A stretch of DNA of 64,000 bases from Halorubrum sp. GN11_10-6_MGM (GCF_005435165.1 NZ_SGUC01000005.1:84578-148577); one strand, 5' to 3'; numbered from the stretch's first letter, positions 51,776 to 61,469 are shown. Translations and numbers: made by a program. The notes: generated from the letters alone by a model not told the origin.

Positions 51776-53663
51776 CTCCCCACCCTCCGTCGGCCGGATC
51801 GGCGCGGTCGGAACGGGGATTCGGGTCGTTCATCGGTCGCGTGGAACCGTTCCGGTCGCGCCGGTCGTCGCGGTGACCGTCGCGTCGGTCCGCGTCCGCC
51901 TCGGTCGTCGCGTCGTCGCGCTCCGTCGCGTCGCGGTCCGCGCCGTTCGTCCGTCGCTCGCGTTCGGCGGGCGCGTCCCGGCGGCCGGAGTCCTCGTGGC
52001 CGTTCCGCTCGGGGGCCGGGCGATCGGCCCGCCCGCCGTGAGCGTCGCGACCGTTCCGGGCTCCGCGGCCGGAGTTCGGTCGGCCGCCGCGGCGACCGTT
52101 CACCGGCGCCCCGCCGACGAGCGAACCGCCCGCGAGGTCGTCCCAGCGGTCCAGAAGCACCGTGTGGCTGCTGGTGCCGTTGAGCTGGGTCACGTACCGG
52201 AGGCTGCGGGTGTGGTGTTCGCGGACGAGTCGGTCGGTCCCCGGCCGGTCGACGAGGTTGCGGTCGATCGTGCCGAACCCGGAGAGGAAGTCCCGGAGCC
52301 GCGCCGCGGCGTCGGGACCGATCCACTCGATCCGCTCGTAGTAGTTGATGGCGCGCACCGCGTCGGTGACGTCGCTCTCGGAGACGAGGAACTCCAGCCA
52401 CTCCATCACGAGGAGGTCGCCGACGTAGTCGCCGGGGAGTTCGGTGAGGTACGGCTTGCCGCGACCGTCGCTCCCCGAGAGGTCGTCTTCCCCGACGTAC
52501 TCGAAGCCGCCGGACGCCTCGGCGGGGTCGCCGCCGGGCCGACGGTCGGGCTGAGGGTCCGGCTCGGCGCCGCCCGCCGGATCGGGGTCGGTCGCCCCCG
52601 CCGGATCGGGGTCCGCAGGCTCGTCGAAGTCGACGCCGTCGTCGGGGCCGCCGAGGTCGTCGCCGAAGCCGTCGTCGGCGCCGTCAAACGAGTCGGTTTC
52701 GTCGCCGGGGTCGTCGAACGAGTCGTCCCCGTCGTCGAACGGGTCGTCGTCCGCGGCGTCGTCGCCCTCGTCGGCCCAGTCGGCCTCCCCGGAGTCGTAC
52801 TCTTCTTTCAGTTCGCTGAAACTCTTTCCATCGTCGTTCATGTCGTCTCCGTCGTCCGCCGTTTCGGTCTCGGACGCGGCGTCGTCCGTGCTGTCTTCGT
52901 CCAGTTCGTCGAACTCCTCGTCGAAGTCGTCGAACCCGTCGTCACCGTCGATGTCGTCGAACTCGTCGTCGTCATCGGCGTCGTCGAGTTCGTCGTCGAA
53001 CCCGTCGTCTCCCGTTTCCTCGTCGAGGAGGTCGTCGTCGAAGAAGCCGTCAGCGTCCGCGTTCGCGACGTCCTCGTCGAGGTCCTCCTCCTCGCTGCCC
53101 TCCTCGTCGTCGAAGATTCCGAACGACCCCTCGCCGCCGCCGGCGACGCTGTCGAAGCCGCCGGAGTCGTCGACGAACGGGTTGATCCCGCGGGTGACCA
53201 TCTCGTAGATGTCGAGGAGGTTACGAACGTCTTCCTCAATGTCGTCGACGGCGTTCGAGATCTCCTCGTTCTCCGAGCGAACCGTCGAGACGGTCGAGGA
53301 GAGCGACGCGACCTCGTTTTCGAGCTCGTCGAGCCGGTTTTCGAGCTCGTCGGTGGCCGCGCCGCCTCCACCGCCGCCCCCGCCACCGTCGTCGAACTCG
53401 TCGTCCCACTCGTCCATCCCGTCGAAGTCGTCGAAGCCGTCTCCGCCGCCGCCGCCACCGCCCATACCGCCGCCACCGCCCATCCCTCCGCCGCCCATGT
53501 CGCCGCCGAAGGGATCGTCGTCGCCGTCCATACCTCCGGAACCGTCGTCGTCGGAACCGTCGTCGTCGAGGAACCTGTCGAGGACGCTCGCACCGACGAG
53601 CCCCAGCGTGGCGACTGCCCAGGCGGCGGTTGGAGCTCCCCACACCGGTAGTTCGAGGCCCAT
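51765..53663 (-). CDS. Archaellum switch-complex fusion protein ArlCDE-type (FlaC/D/E)
   Basis: This 632-residue protein appears to be the only arlC/D/E gene of the cluster. Order: an N-terminal hydrophobic segment (residues 8-24), a very acidic Met/Gly/Asp-rich region (to about 85), a coiled coil with ENRLDELENEVASLSSTVSTV (around 100-145), a long Asp/Glu-rich disordered section (145-375), a conserved FlaD/E domain (about 390-490: PYLTELPGDYVGDLLVMEWL, AINYYERIEWIGPDAAARL) and a 130-residue Arg/Asp-rich tail. It links CheY signals to the motor in the family. The tail is unusual. Confidence 0.85.
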   Translation of the reverse strand: MGLELPVWGAPTAAWAVATLGLVGASVLDRFLDDDGSDDDGSGGMDGDDDPFGGDMGGGGMGGGGGMGGGGGGGDGFDDFDGMDEWDDEFDDGGGGGGGGGAATDELENRLDELENEVASLSSTVSTVRSENEEISNAVDDIEEDVRNLLDIYEMVTRGINPFVDDSGGFDSVAGGGEGSFGIFDDEEGSEEEDLDEDVANADADGFFDDDLLDEETGDDGFDDELDDADDDDEFDDIDGDDGFDDFDEEFDELDEDSTDDAASETETADDGDDMNDDGKSFSELKEEYDSGEADWADEGDDAADDDPFDDGDDSFDDPGDETDSFDGADDGFGDDLGGPDDGVDFDEPADPDPAGATDPDPAGGAEPDPQPDRRPGGDPAEASGGFEYVGEDDLSGSDGRGKPYLTELPGDYVGDLLVMEWLEFLVSESDVTDAVRAINYYERIEWIGPDAAARLRDFLSGFGTIDRNLVDRPGTDRLVREHHTRSLRYVTQLNGTSSHTVLLDRWDDLAGGSLVGGAPVNGRRGGRPNSGRGARNGRDAHGGRADRPAPERNGHEDSGRRDAPAERERRTNGADRDATERDDATTEADADRRDGHRDDRRDRNGSTRPMNDPNPRSDRADPADGGWGDGR

Positions 53664-53815
53664 TACCGTGTACGACCCGCAGAACCCACTTCAATTCACC
53701 CCTCAAAATATCAACGGTGAGAAGGCACGTCACGGAGAGTGATACGGCCGCTTTCGGCCTCGAAACGCTGGGAAAGCGGCGGAATAGAGTCGGGATATCC
53801 GGGGGCGATCGCCCG

Positions 53816-54397
53816 TCAGATCGTCCGTTCGAAACCGTCCGCGGCACGGACGACGAGCCGACCGCCCGGACCGAACCGGACCGTCCGGCCTACCGCGTCG
53901 CCGACGTCGCTGGCGGCGACAGTGACTCCCGCGGCGTCGAGCACCTCCCAGACGCGCTCGACGTTCCGCGGGCCGACCGCGTCGGTGAGATCGAGCATCT
54001 CGGCGCCGCCGGCGACTCTCGCCGTAAGTCGACGAGGGTCCGCGCCGGCGTCGTCGAGCGCTCCGATCAGCGTGTCGATACCGGTGTCGACGTACTTCGC
54101 AGGCCGAGAAACCGCGGTCGTCCGTCCCTCGCCCGCGGGCAGCATGGCGTGGAGGAGACCGCGGACCCCCGCCCGCTCGTCGACGAGCGCGACCGCGACG
54201 CAGGAGCCGAGCCCACTGGTCGTCAGAACCGCGTCGTCGGTGGTGACCGCGAGTTCGCCCACGCCGACCTTGATCCGACCGGGATCGTCGGGGACCGCAC
54301 CACCGGTGACGGCGGCGGGCTCCGCGTCGGCGACCGCGTCGCTCTCCGTTCGCTCCGCCGGGTCGTCCGGCCGGTCGTCGGAGAGCGAGCGGGTCAC
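53816..54397 (-). CDS. cheD: Chemoreceptor glutamine deamidase CheD
   Basis: This 193-residue protein deamidates glutamines of chemoreceptors and stimulates CheC. The catalytic region GLGSCVAVALVDERAGVRGLLHAMLP contains the active Cys and a His, with Thr ahead of the conserved GxxCV. It ends with the usual AxxVGRTVRF-type strand. The start is a GTG that overlaps the cheC stop by four bases. An acidic N-terminal extension (about 25 residues) is present. The 152-base gap to arlCDE has no other gene. Confidence 0.93.
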   Translation of the reverse strand: MTRSLSDDRPDDPAERTESDAVADAEPAAVTGGAVPDDPGRIKVGVGELAVTTDDAVLTTSGLGSCVAVALVDERAGVRGLLHAMLPAGEGRTTAVSRPAKYVDTGIDTLIGALDDAGADPRRLTARVAGGAEMLDLTDAVGPRNVERVWEVLDAAGVTVAASDVGDAVGRTVRFGPGGRLVVRAADGFERTI

Positions 54398-55584
54398 GGC
54401 TCGGAGAGGCGGTCGAGCGCCCGGGCCAGTTCGCGCTCGTCGGGGAGCGCGTACACGTCACAGCGCGCTTGGATCCCCTCGGTCTCGATGGCGGTGTCGA
54501 TCACGAACCCGTAATCCTGCCGCTCGCTCAGCTTCGCGACGAGCGGGCTGATCGTCGACGCGCCGATGTCGTGGACGAACTCCGGCGGCGAGTGGGTGAT
54601 CGACGTGCCGAGCACGTTCGCCCACCCGTCGATGAACCCGCTCGTCATCACGTTGCCGAGCTCGCAGAGCGCGTTCTGCGCCATCTCGCCCAGCGGTTCG
54701 TCCGTCTCCATCGGGAGCATCGCGTCCGCGACGGCCGCCGCCGAGGACTCCTCGAAGAGGATCGCGAGGTACCCGCTCGGCTCGCCCTGAAGCTCGAACA
54801 CCGTGCCCGCGTGCGGCTCGTCCCCGACCTCCGCCGGCACGTCCGCGAGCGGGACGAACCGGAGCCGACTCACGTCGACGCTCGTCTCCAGCCCGGTCAT
54901 CATCGCGATGTTGTCGGCGGCGTTCGCCGACCCCTTCTTCGCCAGCGAGGAGAACGTCGACAGCGACTCGTACGGCACCGCCGTGCTCGACGTGCCGCCG
55001 TTCGCCTCGCCGCCGGCCGCCGCGGCGGGCGCGGTCTTGCCGACGATGAGGTCGCGGAAGGGGCCCGAATCGGGCAGCATGTAGATCGAGAAGTCGAGGT
55101 CCGTCGTCGTCGCGTCCAGTCGGCTCTCGAAGAGGAACACGCCGTCGCCCGCGAGCGCGCCGTCCGGCAGCACCGCGGCGCCGTCCGCCTCGAAGTACCG
55201 CGGTGGGGACATGTCGATCGCCTTACCGAGGTAGTTCGCCCAGCCGTCGAGGAAGCCGCCGAGCGCGATGTTGCCGACCTCGGTCACCGCGCTCCGCTTC
55301 ATCGACTGCCCGCCGGGCAGAAGCGAGAGCAGCGCGTCGGCGTTGGCGGCGTCGAACGCGAGGACCGCCTCGCCGTCGAGGCCGCCGCGGAGACCGACGC
55401 TCACGCCGATCGACTCCCGACCGGCGAACGACTCCGCGAGATCCTCGCCGCTGGCGACGCTCGCGCCCGTCACCTCCACCGCGAGGTCGGTCCCGGTCAG
55501 GTCCGAGAGCGCGCCCGCGGCCTGTTTCGCCCCCTGCTCCGCGAGGCGGTTACAGGCGCCGAGCGCGCGGACGTCGACGCGCAT
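54394..55584 (-). CDS. cheC: CheC-type chemotaxis phosphatase with two CheC domains
   Basis: This 396-residue protein contains two CheC domains in tandem. Each has the phosphatase motif E-x2-N: EVGNIALGGFLDGWANYLG (about 110-128) and ELGNVMTSGFIDGWANVLG (about 310-328). A Gly/Ala/Ser linker lies between them. CheC dephosphorylates CheY-P and is regulated by CheD, which is encoded next. The ATG overlaps the cheY stop by one base. Single-domain CheC proteins are about 200 residues, so this is a fused form. Confidence 0.92.
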   Translation of the reverse strand: MRVDVRALGACNRLAEQGAKQAAGALSDLTGTDLAVEVTGASVASGEDLAESFAGRESIGVSVGLRGGLDGEAVLAFDAANADALLSLLPGGQSMKRSAVTEVGNIALGGFLDGWANYLGKAIDMSPPRYFEADGAAVLPDGALAGDGVFLFESRLDATTTDLDFSIYMLPDSGPFRDLIVGKTAPAAAAGGEANGGTSSTAVPYESLSTFSSLAKKGSANAADNIAMMTGLETSVDVSRLRFVPLADVPAEVGDEPHAGTVFELQGEPSGYLAILFEESSAAAVADAMLPMETDEPLGEMAQNALCELGNVMTSGFIDGWANVLGTSITHSPPEFVHDIGASTISPLVAKLSERQDYGFVIDTAIETEGIQARCDVYALPDERELARALDRLSEP

Positions 55585-55940
55585 TATACCGCCGATCCGA
55601 TGGCGTCGAGCACATTCGGCTTCTGGAACGGCTTCGTGATGTACCCCTCCGCGCCAGCCTTGATCGCCGCCTTCATCTTCTCCTCCTGCCCGACGCTGGT
55701 ACACATGATCACGGTCGCGTCGGGATTCTCCTCTAAGATCTCCGTCGTCGCCTCGATCCCGTCGCGGATCGGCATCACGATGTCCATCATCACGAGGTCG
55801 GGCCCGTGTTCTTCGTACATGTTGACCGCCTCCACGCCGTTCTCCGCCTCGCCGACGATCTCGAACTCCCCTTCGAGGATCTCCCGGAGGAGGTTCCGCA
55901 TGAACTCCGAGTCGTCGGCGATGAGCACCCGCGTAGCCAT
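55584..55940 (-). CDS. cheY: Chemotaxis response regulator CheY
   Basis: This 118-residue single receiver domain carries the phosphoryl signal from CheA to the archaellum switch. Key residues are all present: acidic pair at 9-10, phospho-acceptor Asp53 (MMDIVMP), Thr81 and Lys103 (TKPF). It begins the che-arl transcription unit. The ATG at 55940 gives the family start ATRVLIADDSEFMR. No CheA, CheW or CheB gene is in the window. Confidence 0.95.
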   Translation of the reverse strand: MATRVLIADDSEFMRNLLREILEGEFEIVGEAENGVEAVNMYEEHGPDLVMMDIVMPIRDGIEATTEILEENPDATVIMCTSVGQEEKMKAAIKAGAEGYITKPFQKPNVLDAIGSAV

Positions 55941-55966
55941 TGTTATCTCAAGGGGGGCACAGCGAT

Positions 55967-56004
55967 CACTTAATCGCTCCCCCGCGGTTCTCACGGTTGA
56001 GAAC
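55967..56004 (-). promoter_or_regulatory. cheY/arl operon promoter with palindrome
   Basis: A TATA-like box (GATTAAG on the minus strand, 55969-55975) lies about 30 bases before the cheY ATG. Just upstream of it is an 18-base palindrome, GTTCTCA-CGGT-TGAGAAC (55987-56004), in the place where an activator or repressor would contact the promoter. The operator role is inferred from position and symmetry. Confidence 0.6.
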
Positions 56005-56107
56005 TCACGGACGGACGGCGTGGAAACGGCCGCACGCTCGAAACGACAGTCGCGCCCGGTCGTCCCGGACGCCAAGAAGTGTTCACGGTGGCCACACCGC
56101 GGTGGTG

Positions 56108-58450
56108 TCACACCCAGTGGCCGAGGAGATGGACGGCGCCGACGAGGACCGTGCCGCCGAAGGCCTCACGCGTGCCGAACGGGAGCGGGATCAGTCCCAC
56201 GTCGTCGGCCGAATCGTCCGCGGGAGCGTCGTCACCCGTCGTGTCGTCCGACCCTCCCTCGCCGTCGGAGTCATCTGTCGAGTTCGACTCGCCGTCCGAG
56301 TCCGATCCGGTGCCGTCGTCGGGTGAGTCGGATCCCGCGCCGTCGTCGGTCCCGTTTCCGCTCGCGTCCGTACCGTTTCCGCTTCCGTCGGTGTCAGTTC
56401 CGTTGTCCGCACCGTCAGCAGTCTCGCCCCCGTCGTCATCGAGCGTCGTCTTCGCCGGATCGCCCTCGACGACGAGAGTGCCGCTGTGGGTGTCGTCGTC
56501 GAGGCTCAGCGTGAACGGATGGGTTCCGGGGTCGAGGTCGGCCGTCACGGAGCCGAAGTCGAACGTCCGGGACTCGTTCGGCGCGAGGCGTACCCCTCAC
56601 GAGCCGGTCGCGCTGCCGTTGTCGACGCCGAGGGTGAGTTCCCCCTCCCCGGCGAGCCCGCCCGTGTTGCGTGCGGTGACCCGGATCGACGAGAGGTTCT
56701 GATCTTCGGTGACCGTGACGTTCTCCGGGGCGTCGTCGATCACCAACCGGTCCGGGTTGTCGGTGTCGCCGACGACCACGACCGTCCGACTGTCGCGGAG
56801 CGTGGCCCCCTCGTACAGCTCGTAGTTCAGACGGGTCCCGGGCGAGACGCCGTCGAGGCCGGCGTCGATCGTGAAGTTACCGTTCGAGATCTCGAGCGGC
56901 GACTCGGTGCGGAAGGGGGCGTCGGACGCGTCGTTCACGAGCGTCGCCGACAGCTCGCGCACCGGCAGCAGCGACGTGGTTCCCGTGATTCGGCCGTTCT
57001 CGGCCTCGACGAGGATCTCGCCGTCGTCGGTGACGGCGTCGTACCGGAGGTACCGTTCCGCGACGGTGAACGACGCCTCGGCGCGCACTGACTCGTCACT
57101 CGTCTCCCAGTACGGGAACTGCCCCGAGGCGCCGTCGGCCGCCTCGAACGCCGTCGGCGGCTCCGTGTCGTCGGCGAAGGCGTACCGCTGTCCCTCGGCC
57201 CCTTCGAGCGCGAACTCGACCGCGAACTCGTCGCCCGCCTCCACGGGCTCGGTGAAGTGGTCGCCGTCGCTCGTGTCGATCACGAGATAGAAGCGCCCGG
57301 GCGCGTCGGGGGCCTCCAACTCGGTCGCGTCGGCCATGAGGAGCGTGACGTCCTCCGGGTCGGCGCGCGACAGGTCGAGTTCGGCGGCCGGTTCGTTCCG
57401 GCCGGGGTTGGTCTGTCGGACCCGGAGCGACACGCCGTCCTCCTCCTCCAGCAGATCGGTCAGCACCTCGGTGTCGACCGTCTGTCCCGACTCCAGCGGC
57501 CCCGCGGAGTTCTCCGCCGCGAAGTGCGACAGCGCGCCCCAGATGCCGGTCGACTCGAATCCGAGGACGACTCGGTTCCCCTTCGTCACCGCGGTGCGGT
57601 CAAGGCCGTTCTTCCGGAGGGCCGCGAGCGATTCGGTCTCGGGCTCCTCGTCGAGGGCGCTCGGGTCGATGCTGGTGAACACTTCGACCTCGTCGTGGAG
57701 CGTCGGCTTCTCTAACACGAGGTCGGCCTGATCCGCGACCTCGGTCGGCGTCACCACGCCCGAATCGTCCACGACGAAGGTCCCGTTGGTGATCGCGAGC
57801 CGGTAGCGCTGCGGGACCAGCGGGCGAGCGAGTCCGCGGGCGCCGGTCGCGCCCGCGAGTTCGGAGAGGTTCTCGGCGACGAGGTTCCCGTTCTCGTCGC
57901 GGAACTCCAAGTCGCAGGTCGTGTTCGCGCAACTGTCCACGTTGGTCGCGTCGGTCCCGATCGTTCGCGTGTTGATCGTCGTCGCTGAGCCGGTGATCTT
58001 GACCACGTCCACGAACCCGACCGACTGGCCCGTATCGGTGAGTCAGTTCCCACCGATGAGCAGGTACGCCGGCCCGTTCGGGTTGTCGAAGGCGTGTCGA
58101 ATCTCGACCGGGTCGCCCGCGACGGCGGTGTACGTCGCACGCGAGAACCCGCCGCTGATCTCCGGACGCTCCGCCGGACCGGCCGCACTGGTCGCTTCGA
58201 CCGCGGCGGGCCCCGTCGGACCGGCAGCGGGCGAGGGAGACGCCAGCGATGAGAGTCCCGCCGCGGCCGGAGCGGTCGCGGCGACGCCGGCGAGCGCGAC
58301 GAGAAGGGTGAGTCCGATCACTGCGACCTGAAACGCGGACAGCCCGACGGTGGGACCGAATCGACGGCTCTCGTCGGGATCGGCTGTTCCGTCGCCGGCG
58401 GTCGGCGTCGAGTGTCCGGAGCGCGTGTCGGTCGTGTCGTCGTGTTCCAT
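56108..58450 (-). pseudogene. Surface glycoprotein-like gene interrupted by two in-frame TGA codons
   Basis: One reading frame of about 780 codons runs through the region but contains TGA at 58043-58045 and at 56597-56599. The three open pieces continue one another without frame shift: an N-terminal piece with a cytoplasmic start and membrane helix (AFQVAVIGLTLLVALAGVAA), ending YLLIGGN; a middle extracellular piece from LTDTGQSVGFVDVVKITGSA; and a C-terminal piece with an Asp/Ser/Gly stalk and LPFGTREAFGGTVLVGAVHLLGHWV-type anchor. It resembles haloarchaeal S-layer-like surface proteins. Single base changes (for example CGA to TGA) would explain both stops. Confidence 0.75.
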
Positions 58451-58663
58451 CGTCACGTGGAGGTGTTCACGGGGGCGGACCGAGAGACGGCCCGCAGTCT
58501 GTTGACGACGACTCGACCGCTCACCGACTAAAGCGTACCCACCCGATTATCAGGGTCTGTAACGGGAGCGCGGCGAATCGGGCCTTTGCGAGAGAATCGC
58601 CCGACGTGAGCGGGTCCCTCGGTCCGAAGAATTAAGCCCGGCCGCGTCCCGAATCACGGCAGT

Positions 58664-59110
58664 ATGCCATCGTGTCCCCGCTGTGACGCACCGGTCGACG
58701 ACGACTCACGCTACTGCGCGCAGTGTGGCGCCCCGCAGACGGAGGACGCGGCCGAGGAGTTAGACGAGTACGTCCAGCGGCAGGCGGAGCAGGTCGCGGG
58801 GTCCGGCGGCGGATCCGAAGGCGGCGGGTCGGGCGGGAGCGACGCGTTCCCGTCCACCGAGGATCTGACCGACCGCGAGCAGCTCTGGCGACGGGGGTCG
58901 TACGTCCTCGGATACGGGACGGTCGTCGTCGCGCTCACGCGGGTGCCGGCGCCGGAGTCGTGGCCGCTGATCCTCGCCGGGCTCGCAATCTTACCGCCGG
59001 TCCGGCGGCTCACCGCCGAACCGCTCGGCAGCCCCCTGAAACGGGAGGTGATGGCGGGGATCTACGCGGTCTTCGCACTGATCGGCGTCGCGCTGTTCGC
59101 GCTGTTGTGA
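58664..59110 (+). CDS. Zinc-ribbon membrane protein
   Basis: This 148-residue protein starts with a zinc ribbon (C-P-R-C at 4-7 and C-A-Q-C at 18-21), followed by an acidic helix and a Gly/Ser linker (about 46-60), then two hydrophobic helices (about 97-112 and 129-148). It is one of many haloarchaeal double-Cys-pair membrane proteins with no assigned function. It is divergent from the interrupted surface gene. Confidence 0.8.
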   Translation: MPSCPRCDAPVDDDSRYCAQCGAPQTEDAAEELDEYVQRQAEQVAGSGGGSEGGGSGGSDAFPSTEDLTDREQLWRRGSYVLGYGTVVVALTRVPAPESWPLILAGLAILPPVRRLTAEPLGSPLKREVMAGIYAVFALIGVALFALL

Positions 59111-59911
59111 CCGTGCGGCGTGTGACGATTACCGTGATGCGACGTGTTTAACCAACACTCGGTGGCGCGGCAGAGCGCTGTTGGTTAATCGAGAACTCGC
59201 GTCGCCGACGAGGCGTCGACGGCACAACAGACCGCACGATGTGCCCACCTAACGGTCTCGGCGTGAAAGGTGGAAAACCGAGTGACTGCGCCGCAAGTTA
59301 CACCCGTTTGTCCCGCCGCAGTAGGTCGGTGTCCAAACGTGTGTCACGCCCCTCCGGCTCCGAGAAGGGGCCGGCGAACGAGCGCGCACCCGAATCGCAC
59401 CCCCGGTGAAATCCGCCGGCACACCGCGCGAGCGTGGGGCACTCAGTATCTGATGGATGAGACGGGGCGCGCCAACCACCGGCGATAAATATCCGAGTAC
59501 TGAGTATTTGAATCCGTTCCACCAAAACAACCCGGGAACACCGGGGGTGTTCGAGCGGATCTGACGTTTTATGTAGGTGACGTGTACGGACTCCACAGCA
59601 AGCGGGCAACCCCCCTGAGGCTGCGACCGCAAATGCCGAGTCCCTCGCTCGGCTGGCGATTTCCGGGGTTTGTGATGATGAGATTCACGCGGTCAAAAGC
59701 ACACTCCTCTCTCGCGGCGAGGCGATCAGACGTGACGCGGCCGTGACACTCGTTTCGACGGGTAGAACTGCGGCGGGATCGGCTCGGTGTAACACGTCGC
59801 GATTTCGGGTTCTAAGCGGTTCTCGTCCCGAAAATCACCGTAGTGGCGCTGTCAGCTCCGTGGGCTCGACGCGCGGACCGGAGAACGAGTCGCGAGTCGC
59901 GCCCGGACCGC
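59111..59911. other. 800-bp region without a supportable gene
   Basis: I find no convincing coding frame here on either strand. It holds a perfect 10-base inverted repeat TTAACCAACA/TGTTGGTTAA with a 21-base loop (59148-59188), a hairpin GAACACC-GGG-GGTGTTC (59536-59552), a CTCAGTA/TACTGAG pair near 59440-59510, and AT-rich TATA-like text (GATAAATATCC near 59485). Composition is less GC-rich than flanking genes. It could hold decayed genes or an unrecognised RNA. Confidence 0.6.
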
Positions 59912-60655
59912 TTACTCGATCCGGAAGCCGCCTTCCTCTTCAGCGGCGCGCACCAAGTCGCCGATGCTGTCGCTCGCGGAGAGCCCCTGACTCGCCGCGA
60001 AGCGCTTTATCATGACCGGCGGGATGTCGACGGTCGTCTCGGAGGCGGCCAGCAGCAGGCCGATCGCTTCCGGGGTCGGCGAGTTCGGCCCGGCGTTCGA
60101 CGCGAACCACGAGATGAGCGTGTCGAACGTCGCCGTCACGTCGTTCGACACCATTCGCTGTCGGGTGGTGTCGCCGTTCGCGTGGAGGGTCGCGTCGATG
60201 CCGTACGCGAACCCGTCGTCGTCGAAGGAGTTCGCCAGCCAGCGGCTCACCGACTGCCGGTCGACGGCGTTTCCTGTGGGCTGGGTCCGCTGCTGTCCCT
60301 GCGCGCCGTTCGGCGGCGGTTGGCCCCCGCCGGGTGAGCGCCCGTCCGAAGGCCGTCCGCCCTGTGGGTGGCCGCGTTCGCCGACGCCGGGACCGGCCGC
60401 GCTCGCTCGGGGGTCGTCGCCGGCGGGGCGTCGCTCGTCGGGGTTCGCCGGGTCGGCGGTCGTGAACCCCGAGTCGTCCTCGATCTGCGCGCGACGCTCT
60501 CCGCGTCCGCGGCCGACGTTGGGGCGACCGTTCGTCCCGACGACGTAGCGACCCTGCCCGATCTCGACGACGTTCTCGTCGTCGGTGAAGTCGAGCTCGT
60601 CCGGATCGGCCGGCGTCGCGTCCGGATCGCTCGCCGGGAGATTGTGGTCACTCAT
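59912..60655 (-). CDS. Conserved haloarchaeal protein next to archaellin genes
   Basis: This 247-residue protein is soluble, with an acidic N-terminal part (DELDFTDDENVVEIGQGRYVVGTNGRPNV), a long Gly/Pro/Gln/Arg-rich disordered middle (about 50-130) and a folded C-terminal domain (from RQSVSRWLANSFDDDGFAYGID to the end GGFRIE). I tentatively link it to a haloarchaeal fla-cluster DUF (possibly DUF7500, from memory). Its position 83 bases downstream of the archaellin genes on the same strand suggests a motility role. Confidence 0.7.
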   Translation of the reverse strand: MSDHNLPASDPDATPADPDELDFTDDENVVEIGQGRYVVGTNGRPNVGRGRGERRAQIEDDSGFTTADPANPDERRPAGDDPRASAAGPGVGERGHPQGGRPSDGRSPGGGQPPPNGAQGQQRTQPTGNAVDRQSVSRWLANSFDDDGFAYGIDATLHANGDTTRQRMVSNDVTATFDTLISWFASNAGPNSPTPEAIGLLLAASETTVDIPPVMIKRFAASQGLSASDSIGDLVRAAEEEGGFRIE

Positions 60656-60738
60656 GGGTCGTGGTAGCGCGCGCCGTAAAATAGGTGTTCCGGCGGGCTG
60701 GCCGCCGCGATGGTTGTTACTGCGCTGTTCGAAGCTCG

Positions 60739-61467
60739 TTAGAGCCGGACCGCTTCGCCGTCCTCGCTGTAGAGGTCAGGCGAGTTGAGTTCGACGGCCG
60801 TCGTCGCCGACGCGGGCGAGACGATTTCGAGCGACGAGGAGTCACTCTGGCCGAAGCCATCTACGTTATCCTCGAGATGGGCGTAATTGTAGGTGTCAGT
60901 ACTGCCGTTGTACACGCCATCGGTACTGTTCTCTGCGAGCAGTTCACCGAACGGCTGTGCGCCGGGGTTAACGACGATAGTGTAGTCCTCCTCACCGTTC
61001 AGGACGGCATTGTCACCGGTGACCCACGCGTTGGTGCTGTTCTGGACCGCGAACGTGCTCGCGTTGAGCTGGCTCGCGTTGTTACTGGAGACTAGGGGAG
61101 TCCCGTCGGCCGCTTGCTCGGTGAACACGAGGTTCGCCTGTCCGTTCGGACCGACCGCCTGAATGGTCGTCTCAGAGAGGTCGATCTGATCAGAGCCGGC
61201 AGCACCGGAGACAGCAATCCGGATCGACTCGAGTTCGCCTGAGCTCGCGTTACCGACGATACCGACCTCGCTGGACACGTCGATCCGCTCGGAGACGAGG
61301 TCCGTACTCTCCTGGCCCGTGGCCTCTGCCTGCGACTGCAGGAAGCCCGCCGTGTTGATCAGGACGCCGGCGGCGATCGCCGCCACCAGCACCATCGCGA
61401 TGAACACGATGAGCGTACCGATACCGACCTGACCGCGGTCTTCGCTGTTGGTGATGAATTCGAACAT
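60739..61467 (-). CDS. arlA: Archaellin (second gene of the pair)
   Basis: This 242-residue protein is a filament subunit of the archaellum. A class III (type IV pilin-like) signal peptide [11 protein letters not shown] is cleaved before [19 protein letters not shown], which forms the hydrophobic core helix. The outer domain contains several N-x-S/T sequons (for example NAST, NSTN and NSTD), consistent with N-glycosylation. It starts two bases after the first archaellin gene, so both are probably on one message. Confidence 0.95.
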   Translation of the reverse strand: MFEFITNSEDRGQVGIGTLIVFIAMVLVAAIAAGVLINTAGFLQSQAEATGQESTDLVSERIDVSSEVGIVGNASSGELESIRIAVSGAAGSDQIDLSETTIQAVGPNGQANLVFTEQAADGTPLVSSNNASQLNASTFAVQNSTNAWVTGDNAVLNGEEDYTIVVNPGAQPFGELLAENSTDGVYNGSTDTYNYAHLEDNVDGFGQSDSSSLEIVSPASATTAVELNSPDLYSEDGEAVRL

Positions 61468-61469
61468 TG

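Noticed and set aside
56597..58045. Selenocysteine at the in-frame TGA codons
   Set aside because: Haloarchaea are not known to encode selenocysteine and I see no SECIS-like hairpin; nonsense mutation is simpler.
59230..59640. SRP RNA or another known stable RNA in the gap
   Set aside because: The short GGAAAACC and hairpin pieces do not assemble into the conserved SRP helix 8 or any cloverleaf.
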